Assembly (NCBI GenBank): GCA_026261815.1
Contig: JAMPIT010000510.1
Coordinates: 21,219,882-21,283,881, forward strand
DNA: 64,000 nucleotides
DNA from: Monarcha castaneiventris obscurior
Taxonomy: Eukaryota; Chordata; Aves; Passeriformes; Monarchidae
Reading direction: 5' to 3'
Part shown: positions 25,556-39,728 of the stretch, piece by piece
Layout of the letters: every line of letters starts with the position of its first letter
Position numbering within the stretch: the first letter of the stretch is position 1
Position numbers and translations under genes: made by a program
Notes under the pieces: generated by a model
The model's input: only the letters and a program-made list of their open reading frames with translations
Database searches by the model: none
Told to the model about the DNA's origin: nothing

Positions 25556-28500
25556 GGAAGGAGGCTTGTTTGTTTAATCCCCCCACAAGCTTTGCAGCAA
25601 GGGTTCAGTGTTAAATACATTTGAGATTTACACTGCAAAGCTGTTGAATGGATTATTTTTATTTTTTCATGGCCTTTTGGGTGTGTTTTAAGGGCCTGCT
25701 CGTTAGAACAAGGCTTGAGGTCCTTTAATAGGTCTCAAATCAGGCCGCAAATGCAAGGCTAGTATGGCAAAATAAGAATGGTACTGATGAGCTGACAGCA
25801 GGTACTGGTATTTAGTGTCTCCAGGGGGAAAACTATCTTTTTATATAAGCTAGATGGAGACAGATTCTCCTACAAATGATACACTTGATTTCACCAGGCC
25901 TTCACCAAAACAAAGCTTGGAAATCTTTTGTCCCAATTAAGTCACGTAGACACAGCAGGGGAAATTAAGCCCTAGAAAACCTCCCTTGCCTCCTTACTGG
26001 CAGCTAAATTTGCAAGAGGCTTATTTAACACTGAGGCTTCAGGCTCTTTAGTCTGAGGGGGAGCATGGTCTGATGGTGCAGCGAGATGTGAGGTGAGGCA
26101 AGACCATGGATGATGCTTTCCTCCTGAGCACGGGGACAGGCTCTCTCCTGCTTCTGCCTGCTCAGGAATATCACATCTCTCTGCCAATGGTGCCCAGCTG
26201 ACATTGCCAAGCTCGCTCATGTTGCCCGAGCTGGAGAAGTAACTCTGGAGATCCCTGCACCCAAGCAAGAGGGGCAGCAGGAAGCACCACACGAAGGCTC
26301 TCGTGTCCCCAGCTGCATCCATACATGCCAGGGGACGCTTGCTGTGATGCTCTCTCCTGCAATCTATTCTTCCTGATGCTGGACCTGCTTGGAACACTGG
26401 AGAGCCTCAGCAGCTCAGCTGGGTGAGCCTGGGGGCATCTCAGGGCACAGCCAACTCAAGGCATAGCATCCTCCCTCCTGAACAAAGCCATCGTGCGTGC
26501 ACGGACTCAGGTATGGGACTCAAGTAATGGCTGAAGTTAAATTTGCAGAAAAGGTTGGCCTTACTCGATTTTTGGTGACCATGGGGAACATGCACTGTAA
26601 GATGCCTATAGAAAATGAAAGGGTATGAGCTTTAACAAAGACATCCCTTTGTGCAAATATTAAGAGATGCTGGAATTAAACAAATTTTATCAGTAACAAA
26701 ATGCATATTTATATATAGTTTGGCTAAAAGTTTTCCCCCTTAGGGTGCTATAACTTGAGGAATAGGTTTTTTTCCTAATAGATTGCTGACAGAACTAGTT
26801 TTAAAAGCACAGAGAGACTTTTTTACAACAAATTATTTCTGGATTTTTTTTCAAATTATGGAACAAAAAGAAGGTGTAAGCCAAATCTCCCTTCTTCCCT
26901 TTAAAAGTCATTGCTTGAGCACATTTCAAAACATTTTTATCCCAAAAGCCAGACCAGTATCTGCTTTTCCTTTGCAGGGAAATAAAAAGAGAGTGATGAA
27001 CTTGTGTATCCCTGTTTTGCTGCAGTAAATGCCTGCTCCTTCCTTAGGCCTCCATAGCTGCAGCCCAGCCTGCAAGCATGTAGCAGCAGGAGCTGTGCTG
27101 TATGTAAAAGCTTCTCACACATCTGGGCAATCAATTATGCCAAAATTAAATTGATGGTAAACTTAAATAAGCCTTACTCAGTTGGTGGTGGGAGAGTTGG
27201 ATGCTCAGCCAACTGCTCCCTGCACTGTCGTCTCTTGTACAGTGCTCAAAAAGGAAAATTATTCTCAGAATTGTTGAACATAATGGATTGCTGCTTAAAC
27301 CCCTTATTAGATATATTAGTTGACTAATCACCTCAGAGACTTTTCCTCTAACAGTCTGACAGGCAAGGCTGTGAGAGAGCCTAGTGCTCATGTCCCAGAG
27401 CCAAATATTTGCCAGAGCAGCTGCTAAGTCTGTTGATGGCAGTCTTCGGTGCCTCATACCAGAACAAAGAAGAATCAAAGTCCCTAAACCTGTAAATTAA
27501 TGCTTAAGTCTGAAATGGGAGCATTAAAAAATAAAAGTGTAACTGAGAAAGGTCCGGCTGAGGAATGTTAAGCAAGAAGATTTCAGAAACATAATCCCTT
27601 TTAGTGAGTGCTGCTGTGGCAGTAGGCGGTCACCAGCCCTCCCTCCAGCACAGCCCTGTGCCTCTTTGAGTTCCCTCAGCATTTGGGATGCATTTGCCCA
27701 TCCACAGTGAAGGTGGCACCTCAGCTTTTAAACTGAGAGCCTGATTCTCACTGCCCAGTAGATCTACAGCAGTTGTTTTTGATTTGCAGCACTGTAAATT
27801 GAGAATCATTTTTTCCCCCATGATGAGTCATTGACAATCATGCATAGACTGACTGATTGTGTGAAGTCAATAGGATTCTGTCTCTCAAAAGCAAATATTG
27901 AGGGAATTAGCAGCTGCATAAGCCAATATGTACCATTTGGGTACTAAATCATAGCAGAGACTGCACAACACATCCTCATTTTGTCCTGCGACAGGTCAGA
28001 CCTGTCCTGGTGCCAGCGTCTGCAGCACCAAGTTCTGGGAAGTTTGTGGCCCTGCTAAGCTGGGCTCTGCACCCAGCACCATCAAACACTCTGCCAGGTT
28101 GTCCCTGTCAGCTTTCAAAGCTCTTTCTAAACCTGATGGAAGGAAACCTGACTACCCCATCCCTGGGAGTGTTCAAGGCCAGGCTGGATGGGACACTGAG
28201 CAACCTGGCTAGTGGGAGGTGTCCCTCCTGCAGGGGGTTAGAACTAGATGATCTTTAAGGTCCCCTCCAATCCAGCCAATTTTGTTTTATGATCCTGTGA
28301 AGCTGCTCTGTATCTTGGAAGGGAGATAGAGAAGTAGTTTTATTTTATTACTGCATTATTACCGTTTTCTGACATGATGCTCACTTGCCCCAATTTCATA
28401 GCATTGATGGGATCCAAAGTAGTGCCTTCGTGCTTTTTTGTTTTCAAATTAACCTAGAGAGGCAAACTAGGATGGGCCATGCCCTGAGCTGGTTCAGCAT

Positions 28501-31500
28501 TAAACATGAGGAAGGCTTGATGGAAAGGAACTTACCTGTTGAATTAAACAATTTTCAGCTTGATGTGTCACTGCTTGCCTTGATTTTGCTGGAGGTTTTC
28601 TGAAGGATTGATAACAGCCAATAAGGGACTATTTACTTGAAAATAAAGGATTATCACATTTAGGAGAAAGATGTTATTGCTCTTCTTTCTAGAATCTTTG
28701 AAATATAGTTTTGCTATTATAAGTCTAGAAGGTGTCTGCAACAGCCTGTGATGGCAGACAAGATTTCAATGATTCAGGTGAGTTTTCTTTTATATTTCCT
28801 GATGTGTTATGGACAATGCAAATGGAAGGCAACGTGTGTCCTTGGCAATCTGGATGTGCCCACTGGGTCTTGCCCAGTGCAGAAAGTGACTGCTTGGAGT
28901 TGTTACCTGTGTGGGTTCATCTCATCAGAAATAACCACCAAAATTGGTTAATTTAAAAAAAAAAAGTCAACTAACTTTCTTTTGACAAATACAGCAGCCA
29001 GTACAATGCTGGAGGCACTTGCAATCTGAGAGCTGTGACTCATGTTACACTCCAAAGAGGTTCATCTCCCCTCTTCTAATGAAAATCAGGGAGTAAGAGG
29101 ATACTCAGCCTCTGGCACACCTAGCAACCTTTCAGCCATGCCTAGCGGAATGTTTGCTGCCTTGCTCTCTGTGTTTGGAAGATGGCACCTTTGATGTTAA
29201 GTGGGAAAGTATTTTCCAAATGAAGTTGTGCCTCTGCTCATGAACCAGATGCCCCAGATGTTCCCATCCAGCACAGCTGCCCCCAGAAGAGGTCTGGCTC
29301 AGCAGGGACAAGCAGGAGATGGAAATGACACGAGGGCCAGAGAAAGCATTGTCAACAAGCTAGCATGGAGAATCTGGAGAAGGTGAGGTGCAGGGTCACA
29401 AGCCAGGTGAAAAAGGCCTGCAATCAGGTCAGTGTGCTGAGATTCAGGGACAAATTAAGCCAAGCAATTAGGACAGCATTTCTGTGGGCAAATCACAAAA
29501 CCAGTAAGCATTGGAACAGGAAGGGGGATCTCTGCAGCAGGGGGAGAAAATCCATCCCTGTGCCAGGGCTGTAGTGGCTTCCTGGGGATGGTAGGGGGGG
29601 AAGCTGTGTCTGGGGCTGGGTGTCCCCCAGGAGATGGGGCACTGGCACACCCCAAGATGCTGAGACAAGACATCATCTGTGCCAACCTCGCCTCCAGGGC
29701 TTGCTACACAGGCCAGCACTATACAGTGTTTGGTGCAGAGCAGCCACACCATAGTGTTGGCTCACCTGATGCCTTCTCACTGAAGCCCACACTGGTATTT
29801 TGTGGCACATGGTCCAGCACGATGGGCATATCCCCATTGCTGAGGCACAGGAGGCTGTTACAGCACCAGTGACCGGTGTTATCTGGCCATTCAGGCTGCA
29901 CAGAAATACTGTCACAAGGATTAAATGCTCTGCTATGGGACAGTGGACACTGTGAGCCTCCAGGGTGGCATGGGCCTCATGGAACTGGCTCCACTCAGTG
30001 TAGATGGGGAAGGGGAGAAAGGATGGCACAGGCTTATGTGATTTGTTCAGTCCATTTGCAAGTTATCCTGGGCAGGAAAACGTTGCAAACCCCACTGAGG
30101 ACAGAGAAATATTACAAAGGGACCTACAGAGAAGCAGGAAACAGGAGGAGGAAACAGTAAAATGAGATTCGGCTTGGAAAAATAGAAGGGAATGCATGAG
30201 GGGAATAATATTTAGTAATAACTTCAGTGGGAGGAAAAGAGTGGAAAAGCAGAAAATCTGGAGGGAGAAGAAGAGGTCCAGCAAGACCAAAGGTGAGCAA
30301 GCAGCAAATGAGATCTTTTGCAAGGGAGATGCTGAGGTTCATGCGCTGAGCTGAGACCTGCTCCCTGGCTGGCTCCCCTGTGGGCATCATGGGCCACATG
30401 TGAGCACTGGCCCCGAAGTGCACCAAGCTCCACTGTCCCCTAATGACTGTGGCACAGCTGGTAGCAGCTGTACAGGGGCACACCAACCCCTGCTGAGGGG
30501 CTCTGTGTCCCTGGACGTGCCCAGCTCAGAGGTTAAGACATTTCAGAGTGTTTCTTCACGTGTGTTCTGGGAGGGGGTCCTGTCACTGGCCATGGTCTCC
30601 TGCTGTTCCCTGAATGGCTTAGTGGTTTGGGCACAGGGTTGGCCCCAGCCACCTCGGGGTACCACTGTGCCCACAGGTCCACCCAGCCTGGTGTTGTGTG
30701 CCATGGGGAAACCAGCACCAGCCCAGCCTATGTGGGGTTTGCTGGCTTCTCCCCACCCTCACCACTGCTTGCTGTGCACACTACCTCCAGCACGGCACGA
30801 AAAGAAAGCAACTGCCAAGGGCAAAGGAACTCCACACATAAAAATACAAGAAAAAGCTTTAACACAAATTGTTGGCCTCTCCTGCTGCGCAGTACTCGTC
30901 ACCTCAGCACATCTGCTCTGAGCCATGGCTGACCCCCTCCTTCCCTGCCAGCTTTCTGCTTCCCGCCATGCTACCTCACCTCCCCCTAACACCAGGAAGC
31001 TGTGGCATTTTGGAATGTGCTACATACAGCCTGACTAAGGCTCTGTTTTTCCCAGACTCTTCTTTCCTACTTATTTGAGTCATAAGCATGCAGATACAAC
31101 AATCACCCAATTTCCTATCCATGCCCTTTTGGCTCCGCCAGCCACCCACCTGTCCACACAGTGCAATGCCAGCATCACCAGCAGCAGGAGGGAGCAAACA
31201 CCAGGAAAGCAGAGTGGCCTTGTCCCAGACTGAGCTGTGCCCAGTGGCACAACGGGGCTTTGGTTTTGGTCTCACTTAATGAGGATGGAGTTTGCTCTAG
31301 CAAGAAGGGTCCCCATGCAGAGGAGAGTGGGAACAGCACAGCCACTTACTGAGGGTTATACACTCCAAATGCTCAGCTGGTAACTATGAATCCAACTGAA
31401 ACCAAAATCCTCAGAAAACGCTATTTGCTGCAGAACATGTGGCATTCTTTGAAAGAAGGGAGCTTGATGAGCCCACAGGCTCCAGCCCATCCTGTTCCCA

Positions 31501-31796
31501 CCACTGCTCCCCAGCCACCTGTGGCCACTGAGAGGTGAGCCACCCCCACCTCAGCTGATGCTCCGATGTCATCTCGCTGCGCCCCTTCCCTCCAAACACA
31601 CCCCCTCAGAATACGCCCCACTGGAGCACAGTGTTCAGCCACAAAAGTTGTTGAGTTTACTGTTATTCTTTAAAAACACAGCAAAAAGTCCAAACGTTTG
31701 GTTTTGCCAATCTGAAGAGTCAGATCTGCTTTTGTAGACACAGGAAAGCAAAGCATTAACTGAAGAAAAAAAAACCCCTATGACAAAGCAAACAAA
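25556..31796. other. Intergenic region between ATP8A2 and SHISA2 (convergent genes)
   Basis: No gene was recognised. The left half is AT-rich; from about 29.2 to 31.6 kb the base composition is richer in G+C and several overlapping open frames appear on both strands (for example 30400-30921 plus and 29673-30029 minus). None has a recognisable motif or a convincing splice context. The only transposon I can name is the CR1 fragment at 28139-28300. Confidence 0.6.
28139..28300 (+). repeat. CR1 LINE, 3'-end fragment
   Basis: The sequence contains the characteristic 3' end of avian CR1 elements: a CATCCCTGGGAGTGTTCAAG-like segment, GGCTGGATGGGACACTGAGC, then GTGGGAGGTGTCCCTCCTGC, AACTAGATGATCTTTAAGGT and a degenerate TATGATCCTGTGA tail in place of the usual ATTCTATGA repeats. 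CR1 is the dominant avian non-LTR retrotransposon and most copies are 5'-truncated like this one. The divergence and degraded tail suggest an old insertion. The left boundary is approximate. Confidence 0.88.
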
Positions 31797-31816
31797 ACCA
31801 GTCACACCATAAAGTA

Positions 31817-31822
31817 TTTATT
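31817..31822 (-). promoter_or_regulatory. Probable SHISA2 polyadenylation signal
   Basis: The minus strand reads TTAATAAATACTTTATGG, followed by TG- and T-rich sequence. Cleavage would be expected around 31797-31805. Confidence 0.6.
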
Positions 31823-32427
31823 AAGAAACAAAGGGGGCTTTTTTCTTCAGTTGTAAGAAACACTTGAAAGCATGTGCTCTTTCAGAGATTTAAAAGCTGT
31901 ATCAAATGGTAACACTGGTTTTACATTATTGTACATGACATTAAAAAAACACCACATCTCACAAAATTCCTTTAATTAGAACTCGGGTTTCTCTGCCTTC
32001 AGTTGTAAATTAATTTCTACAGACTTAAATTTAACTTATTCTTTTTTTTTTTTTTTTTAAACAAGTAAACAATATACAAAGATTCACCTGAATTTCGTAG
32101 GTCAGAGGAGGTGTCCTACCAGGGCCTGTGCAAGGCAGGCAGTGGCGGGGAGCTGACGGTTCCCAGCTGGGCACGGTCACAACCACAGGAGGAGCTGCTT
32201 GTTTGGCCACAGAGCATTGGTCAGGGCTCACCCAGGGCCAGGCACCTCCTGCTCCTGGGGAAGCACCAGCAGCTGCCCCTGTGCCTGATGCCAGCTCAGT
32301 GTGACCACGCTGCAACACAGGCAGGTGGAAACCTGCACCCCCAGAGACCAGAGAGCGCAGGGGGTCCTTCAGAAACCTGGCAGCGCCCAGCTCTGGAGCA
32401 CCCACTGCCCTGAAGATCCTCAAGCAT

Positions 32428-32505
32428 CAAGCTGTGCGGGCAGGGTAGGGCAGCATCCAACACCTCCAAGCTGTGCGGGCAGGGTAGGGCAGCATCCAAC
32501 ACCTC
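32428..32505. repeat. 39-bp tandem duplication (two perfect copies)
   Basis: Two head-to-tail copies of a 39-bp unit (32428-32466 and 32467-32505), each containing CTGTGCGGGCAGGGTAGGGC, lie in the inferred SHISA2 3' UTR. The copies are identical, which points to a recent slippage or duplication, possibly polymorphic. Confidence 0.95.
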
Positions 32506-34044
32506 CAGCAGCCAGGCACTGCCTTCCCAAGGACACCCAGCCTGGCAGGAGAGGAAGCCAGGTCTCACAAACCAATCTTTCTGTCCAGCTCCTGCACAGA
32601 CTGGGAGATCGCAGCCAGGAACAACAGATCTGGGATAAATTACCTATTCATTGCCCCATGTCAGTGGCCAAACCATGGCTGCCTGCTGCAGACTGCCTGT
32701 GTGTGGCGTGCTTATGAGTAAACCACTGGATTTGGCAATGTGTCTGCACCTTCTGTGTCATTTAAAAACAGACATACAAAAGACAGCATCACAGTTATTG
32801 CTACATATTGATACAGGATCGGACAATAAGAAACCTTTTGTCATCACTGGTCTGGTTACAGTAATTGCCTGCGGTTTGTACAGGGCCTCAAGGCTTCTGC
32901 TGTGCTGTTTTGGCTGAGGAGAAAATGGATGGAAATGCAGAAACTACATTTTTTAAGAGACAAAGACAGCCTTAGTTTGCTGCATTTGGGGTGATATATT
33001 ATAATTAGAACTATCTGATTGTTTGTTGCCTCTTCACCCTGGAGAGGTGTTTTCCCCAGATGAAGCAAAGCAGGACGGAGCCAACAGCTCCAATGTAAAG
33101 TGTCCCTCCTGTCTGCATCTCACCACCTCCAACACCCCTGTAACACAGCAAGCACCTTTGTCCTTTGGTTGGGGCTTTTTCCTTATTTTTGAACACAGCT
33201 GCGCCTTCCTAGTCCCCTGCCACACAGGTAAAGAAGAGGATGGGTTTCAAACCTCCACCAACCCATTCACATCCCAACTGGGTTCTGTGTAACACTCTCC
33301 CACTCCCATAGGGCAGGGCAGGGGACTTGGAATGAGCTTGTGGGGGACAGGATAAAGTCCATTTACCTACAGGCAGACTCCAATGCAAGCAGGCTTTGGG
33401 GCTGACACCTCTGTGGGCATTCACACGGGTTTACTGTTTCATGGAAAGTGAGGTTATATCAGGTGTGTTTGGAATCACAGTCTGACCCTTCTCCGCCATG
33501 GCAGGTTCAGTTCAGACACTACCAGCTGTATCAAAAGCGTTGCTGAACATCAAGAAGAGCAAGCACCTCATACCCTGGTTTTAGTAAAATGTTCACAAAG
33601 ATAAAAGTCTGTGCAAACTACTACTGGGTCCTGATCTTGAGACAAAACCATATCAAGAAGGGTTGCAAGTGCACTGGAAAGAAGAGCAGAATAATTCACT
33701 CTTCTAATTCCTACATAATACGAGAAAAATTGGTCTTTGCAAGACCAAGCCTCTGGTGGCATTTCACCCCAAAGCGGGTGTGTAAGAAGCTATGGGGCTG
33801 GTACCAGCACCCAGCACACACGGATTGCACCGTTCGGCTCTCGGTTGTGATTGTCTGTAAAGCAACGGGAAATGTCATTACAGAGCTGGGAGCGGTGAGG
33901 TTTCTGAAGTACTGCGGTCTTGTACAGTGTAACAAAACTCTTTCTAGAATTAATTAGGCAAATACTTGTGACCATGTCATACCTGAAGGGCACTTAACGG
34001 CTCCGACATTTATCTCGTGAGTACAGTGATGTGAAATACATATG

Positions 34045-34090
34045 CATTTCCAGCGTAATCCTTCGCCGCCGTAAATCACGCGCTGGAATG
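34045..34090 (-). other. CpG-rich inverted repeat in SHISA2 3' UTR
   Basis: The arms CATTTCCAGCG (34045-34055) and CGCTGGAATG (34081-34090) can pair into a 10-bp stem with one bulged base around a 25-nt loop that contains GCCGCCG. It lies about 220 nt after the stop codon in an otherwise AT-rich, CpG-poor stretch. It may be a structured RNA element, but only the pairing is seen. Confidence 0.5.
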
Positions 34091-34311
34091 AGAGCGTATC
34101 TGGCAACATTAATTCCAAGATATCATCCTTACAGTTCCTGGCAACAGACCCTGATGAAAATAAATGGTTTATAAACACTGTCTGACATGCATGAGCCTTT
34201 CAAAATTATTTACAAGTGGTGTTCTGGGAGCTTTGTTCCAAGGAAGTATTTCTCCTCCAGTTCAGATATTAAAATTGGCTGGGTGGGGATGGGGAGGGGA
34301 AGGCATCAGCG

Positions 34312-37264
<2,953 letters not shown>

Positions 37265-37640
37265 TCAGGGCCCCCCCGCGCCGGGGCAGCGCCGCCCGGC
37301 CCCCCGGGGCAGGCAGCCGCCGCGCTGCGGGGACTCTGGCCGCGGGTCCCGCCGCCGCCGCATGCCCAGGGCCGGCCCACGGGGTGCGGAGCCGCCGCCG
37401 GGGCGCACCGGCGGAGGCGCACGGGGGGCGCCGCTACTCGGCTCTCGCTCCCCGCTGCCGCGCCGCGCCCGCCCGGTCCACGCCCTCCTCCGCGCCCATG
37501 GGCGAGGGACGGCTGGAGCCCGCGATCCTCTGACCGACGGAGCGGGTCGGGCGCGCCGAGCCGGCGCCGCGCTGCTCCCGGTGCGCCCCGTCCGGCGCCG
37601 CGCCCACTCCGCCGCTCGGCGCGGGGGGCGCCGCGCCCGA

Positions 37641-37647
37641 CCTTATA
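37641..37647 (-). promoter_or_regulatory. SHISA2 TATA box
   Basis: The minus strand reads CCGCCTATAAGGTCGG within the CpG island, flanked upstream by GC boxes (GGCGGGGGCGG at 37650-37660 on the + strand). A start site about 25-30 nt downstream would lie near 37615 and give a 5' UTR of about 380 nt. TATA plus GC boxes inside a CpG island fits a developmentally regulated gene. Confidence 0.65.
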
Positions 37648-37667
37648 GGCGGCGGGGGCGGCCCAGC

Positions 37668-37677
37668 GCGCATGCGC
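37668..37677. promoter_or_regulatory. Palindromic NRF1-type site (GCGCATGCGC)
   Basis: A perfect GCGCATGCGC lies about 20 bp upstream of the SHISA2 TATA box. This is the core of the NRF1 consensus. Occupancy is not shown by the sequence. Confidence 0.5.
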
Positions 37678-39712
37678 CCGCCCCGCCCGACGGGGCGGCA
37701 CCAGCGAGCGGGCGGAGGTCGCGGCGCTGCCGCCCGGGAGCGCGGGGAACGCGGGTACCGCGGGTACCATCCGCCGGCCCTCCGGGCACCGCCACCCAAA
37801 GCAACCCGGCGCCGGGTATCTGTCTCACGACTTAAAAGTCAGTGGCAGCCCAAGTCCGGGCACAAGGATGCACCTCCAGCTGCTTAAGTGTCAGGAAAGT
37901 TTGTGGTTTCTCGTTCCCTATGGGACAGCTGTCGTGACACCAGCCACAACTCTGACTTAGGATGCATTGCATCAAGTAAAAAAATACTTCTTTTAATAAA
38001 AAAGGCACAAATGGGAGCTCTGATAATTGGCGCTGGTTTTAAATTCTGCTGTTAAGGCATTTCACTGGGAGGAAGGTGACTGCAAGTGGTGTGTATTTCT
38101 GTCATTTCTTCAAGCTTTTCTTATTCAATTAAATTATTGACCTTCTCCCTTCATTTTCTTTTGTTCTCATTTCAGCCAGTCTTTGACAGCTACAGGGTTT
38201 CACTGAGCTGGTGATCTGGAGCACCAGGTTCTGGTCAAATTAGGTAAATGTATTCTGCCCCCTCAGCTTCAGTGCTGCTCCCAGTGAGTTTTTTCCCAGC
38301 TGTGGCCCTTCTGCTCAGCCCATGACCAGAGCTGTGCTGCTGCAAGGGCAGGGTGCAGAGGTGGTTCCCATATACCTCATGCCTTACCTACCTCAGAGAG
38401 GAGTAGTAACCCAGAGCAGCTAACCTTTGAAAAAGTTTGCAGTTACCAAGACGGAAATGGGGCTGCAGTGCGACAGGTTTTACATCACCCAATCAATCCA
38501 ATTGGGTGAATAAAAAACTTGCAGTGATTCAACTGATGGACTTTGAGATGCTCCATCTCCAAATCTGAGTAGCAGCTCCCTGGAACTGTCAGCTCCAGCA
38601 CGAGGAGCCCACCACAGACAGTCCTGGCCAGTGACAGATTTCGTACGCTCAGCCCACACAACACCCATTGCTCGAGACACCCCCATCAGGGACGGGGCAT
38701 GGACAGGGAAAGGGATTGCCTGGGAAAGGAATTAGAACCATGAGCTCCCGCCAGTGACCTGTCTTCGGATGTCTGGCAGCCACAAGTGACAGCACAGCAG
38801 CTGTTTAATGCCTACATTCACAGAGGTCTTCCTACGAGATCATTTTCCTTAAATCTGGGTTAGACACACATTTTCATAATAAGAAAAGCAGCTTCTTGAT
38901 TCTTTTATACGTGGCAAACAAAATACTTTCCCAGCCCCATCCTTTGAGTTGATGGTTCACTGATAACTCAGTAAAATGGTTCTCTTTCAATAGCAAAAAC
39001 AGACTATGAGAAGACAGGTTAAAAGCAGACTATCTAATCTAATCTGTACTCCAAGTTAGGAGTCTTGATCATAACAAAATACCAGCACCAAATTCCCTGC
39101 AGAAATTATCTGTAACAGGTACTTTATATATTCAAGCTCAGGATTTGTCTCAACTTGCCTGGATAACAGCAGAGATAATAGTGTACCTCATTATGCTTTT
39201 GTGAAACTTAAAACATTTGGCACTTTGCGAAATGCTTTAGATCCTATTTAGCAGTAGACTAATTAGTGGAGTTTGGGAGTTGTTTTCTCACTGTCTTTAC
39301 AGGCTGATAAAGTAATATCCCTATGATTTAAATTTAAAGGCACACAAAAATCCAGAACCAAAATATGTGGAAACATATAAATATAGCAACAGCCTTTTCT
39401 GCTCTGCAACTTTTTCACTTGTTTTCCTGCAATCAATGCAATGTTTTCCTGCAGTCAAGCAATCTCATTATATTAGTTCAATCTATTTCACTGTAAAATA
39501 AACCCATCCCAGATTTTGTAGGACACGAAACACATCACATCCCATCAAACTAAGCATAGTGCTACTTTTAGATATAATTGAACTATCATATAGATACTAG
39601 AGTAGGAAAAGATTTTTAAAGCCTACATGTATTTAATAATGACCACATAGTGTACAAATCTCTATTATCTACTTAAAATGTCTTTTTTTTTTTTCTACAA
39701 GACTCTCTATTT

Positions 39713-39728
39713 GTACTACTACTACTAC
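39713..39728. repeat. (TAC)n microsatellite
   Basis: A short run of about five TAC units. Confidence 0.8.

Larger units (their letters stand above)
31797..34311 (-). other. SHISA2: SHISA2 3' UTR
   Basis: This is the sequence downstream (on the minus strand) of the SHISA2 stop codon. The first canonical minus-strand AATAAA after the stop is at 31817-31822, about 2.5 kb from the stop. It is followed by a GT-rich segment (TGGTGTGACTGGTTTTGTTT), as expected at a cleavage site. An ATTAAA at 31971-31976 is a secondary candidate. The segment includes a GC-rich stretch (about 32.1-32.6 kb) with a 39-bp tandem duplication and a CpG-rich hairpin at 34045-34090. Open frames inside it are taken as chance. 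Confidence 0.6.

Noticed and set aside
25972..26397. 141-codon minus-strand open frame in the intergenic region
   Set aside because: Resembles no family I know, and the overlapping frames are equally open; likely chance.
30400..30921. 173-codon plus-strand open frame in the GC-richer intergenic stretch
   Set aside because: No domain or conserved motif, with competing frames on both strands; likely chance.
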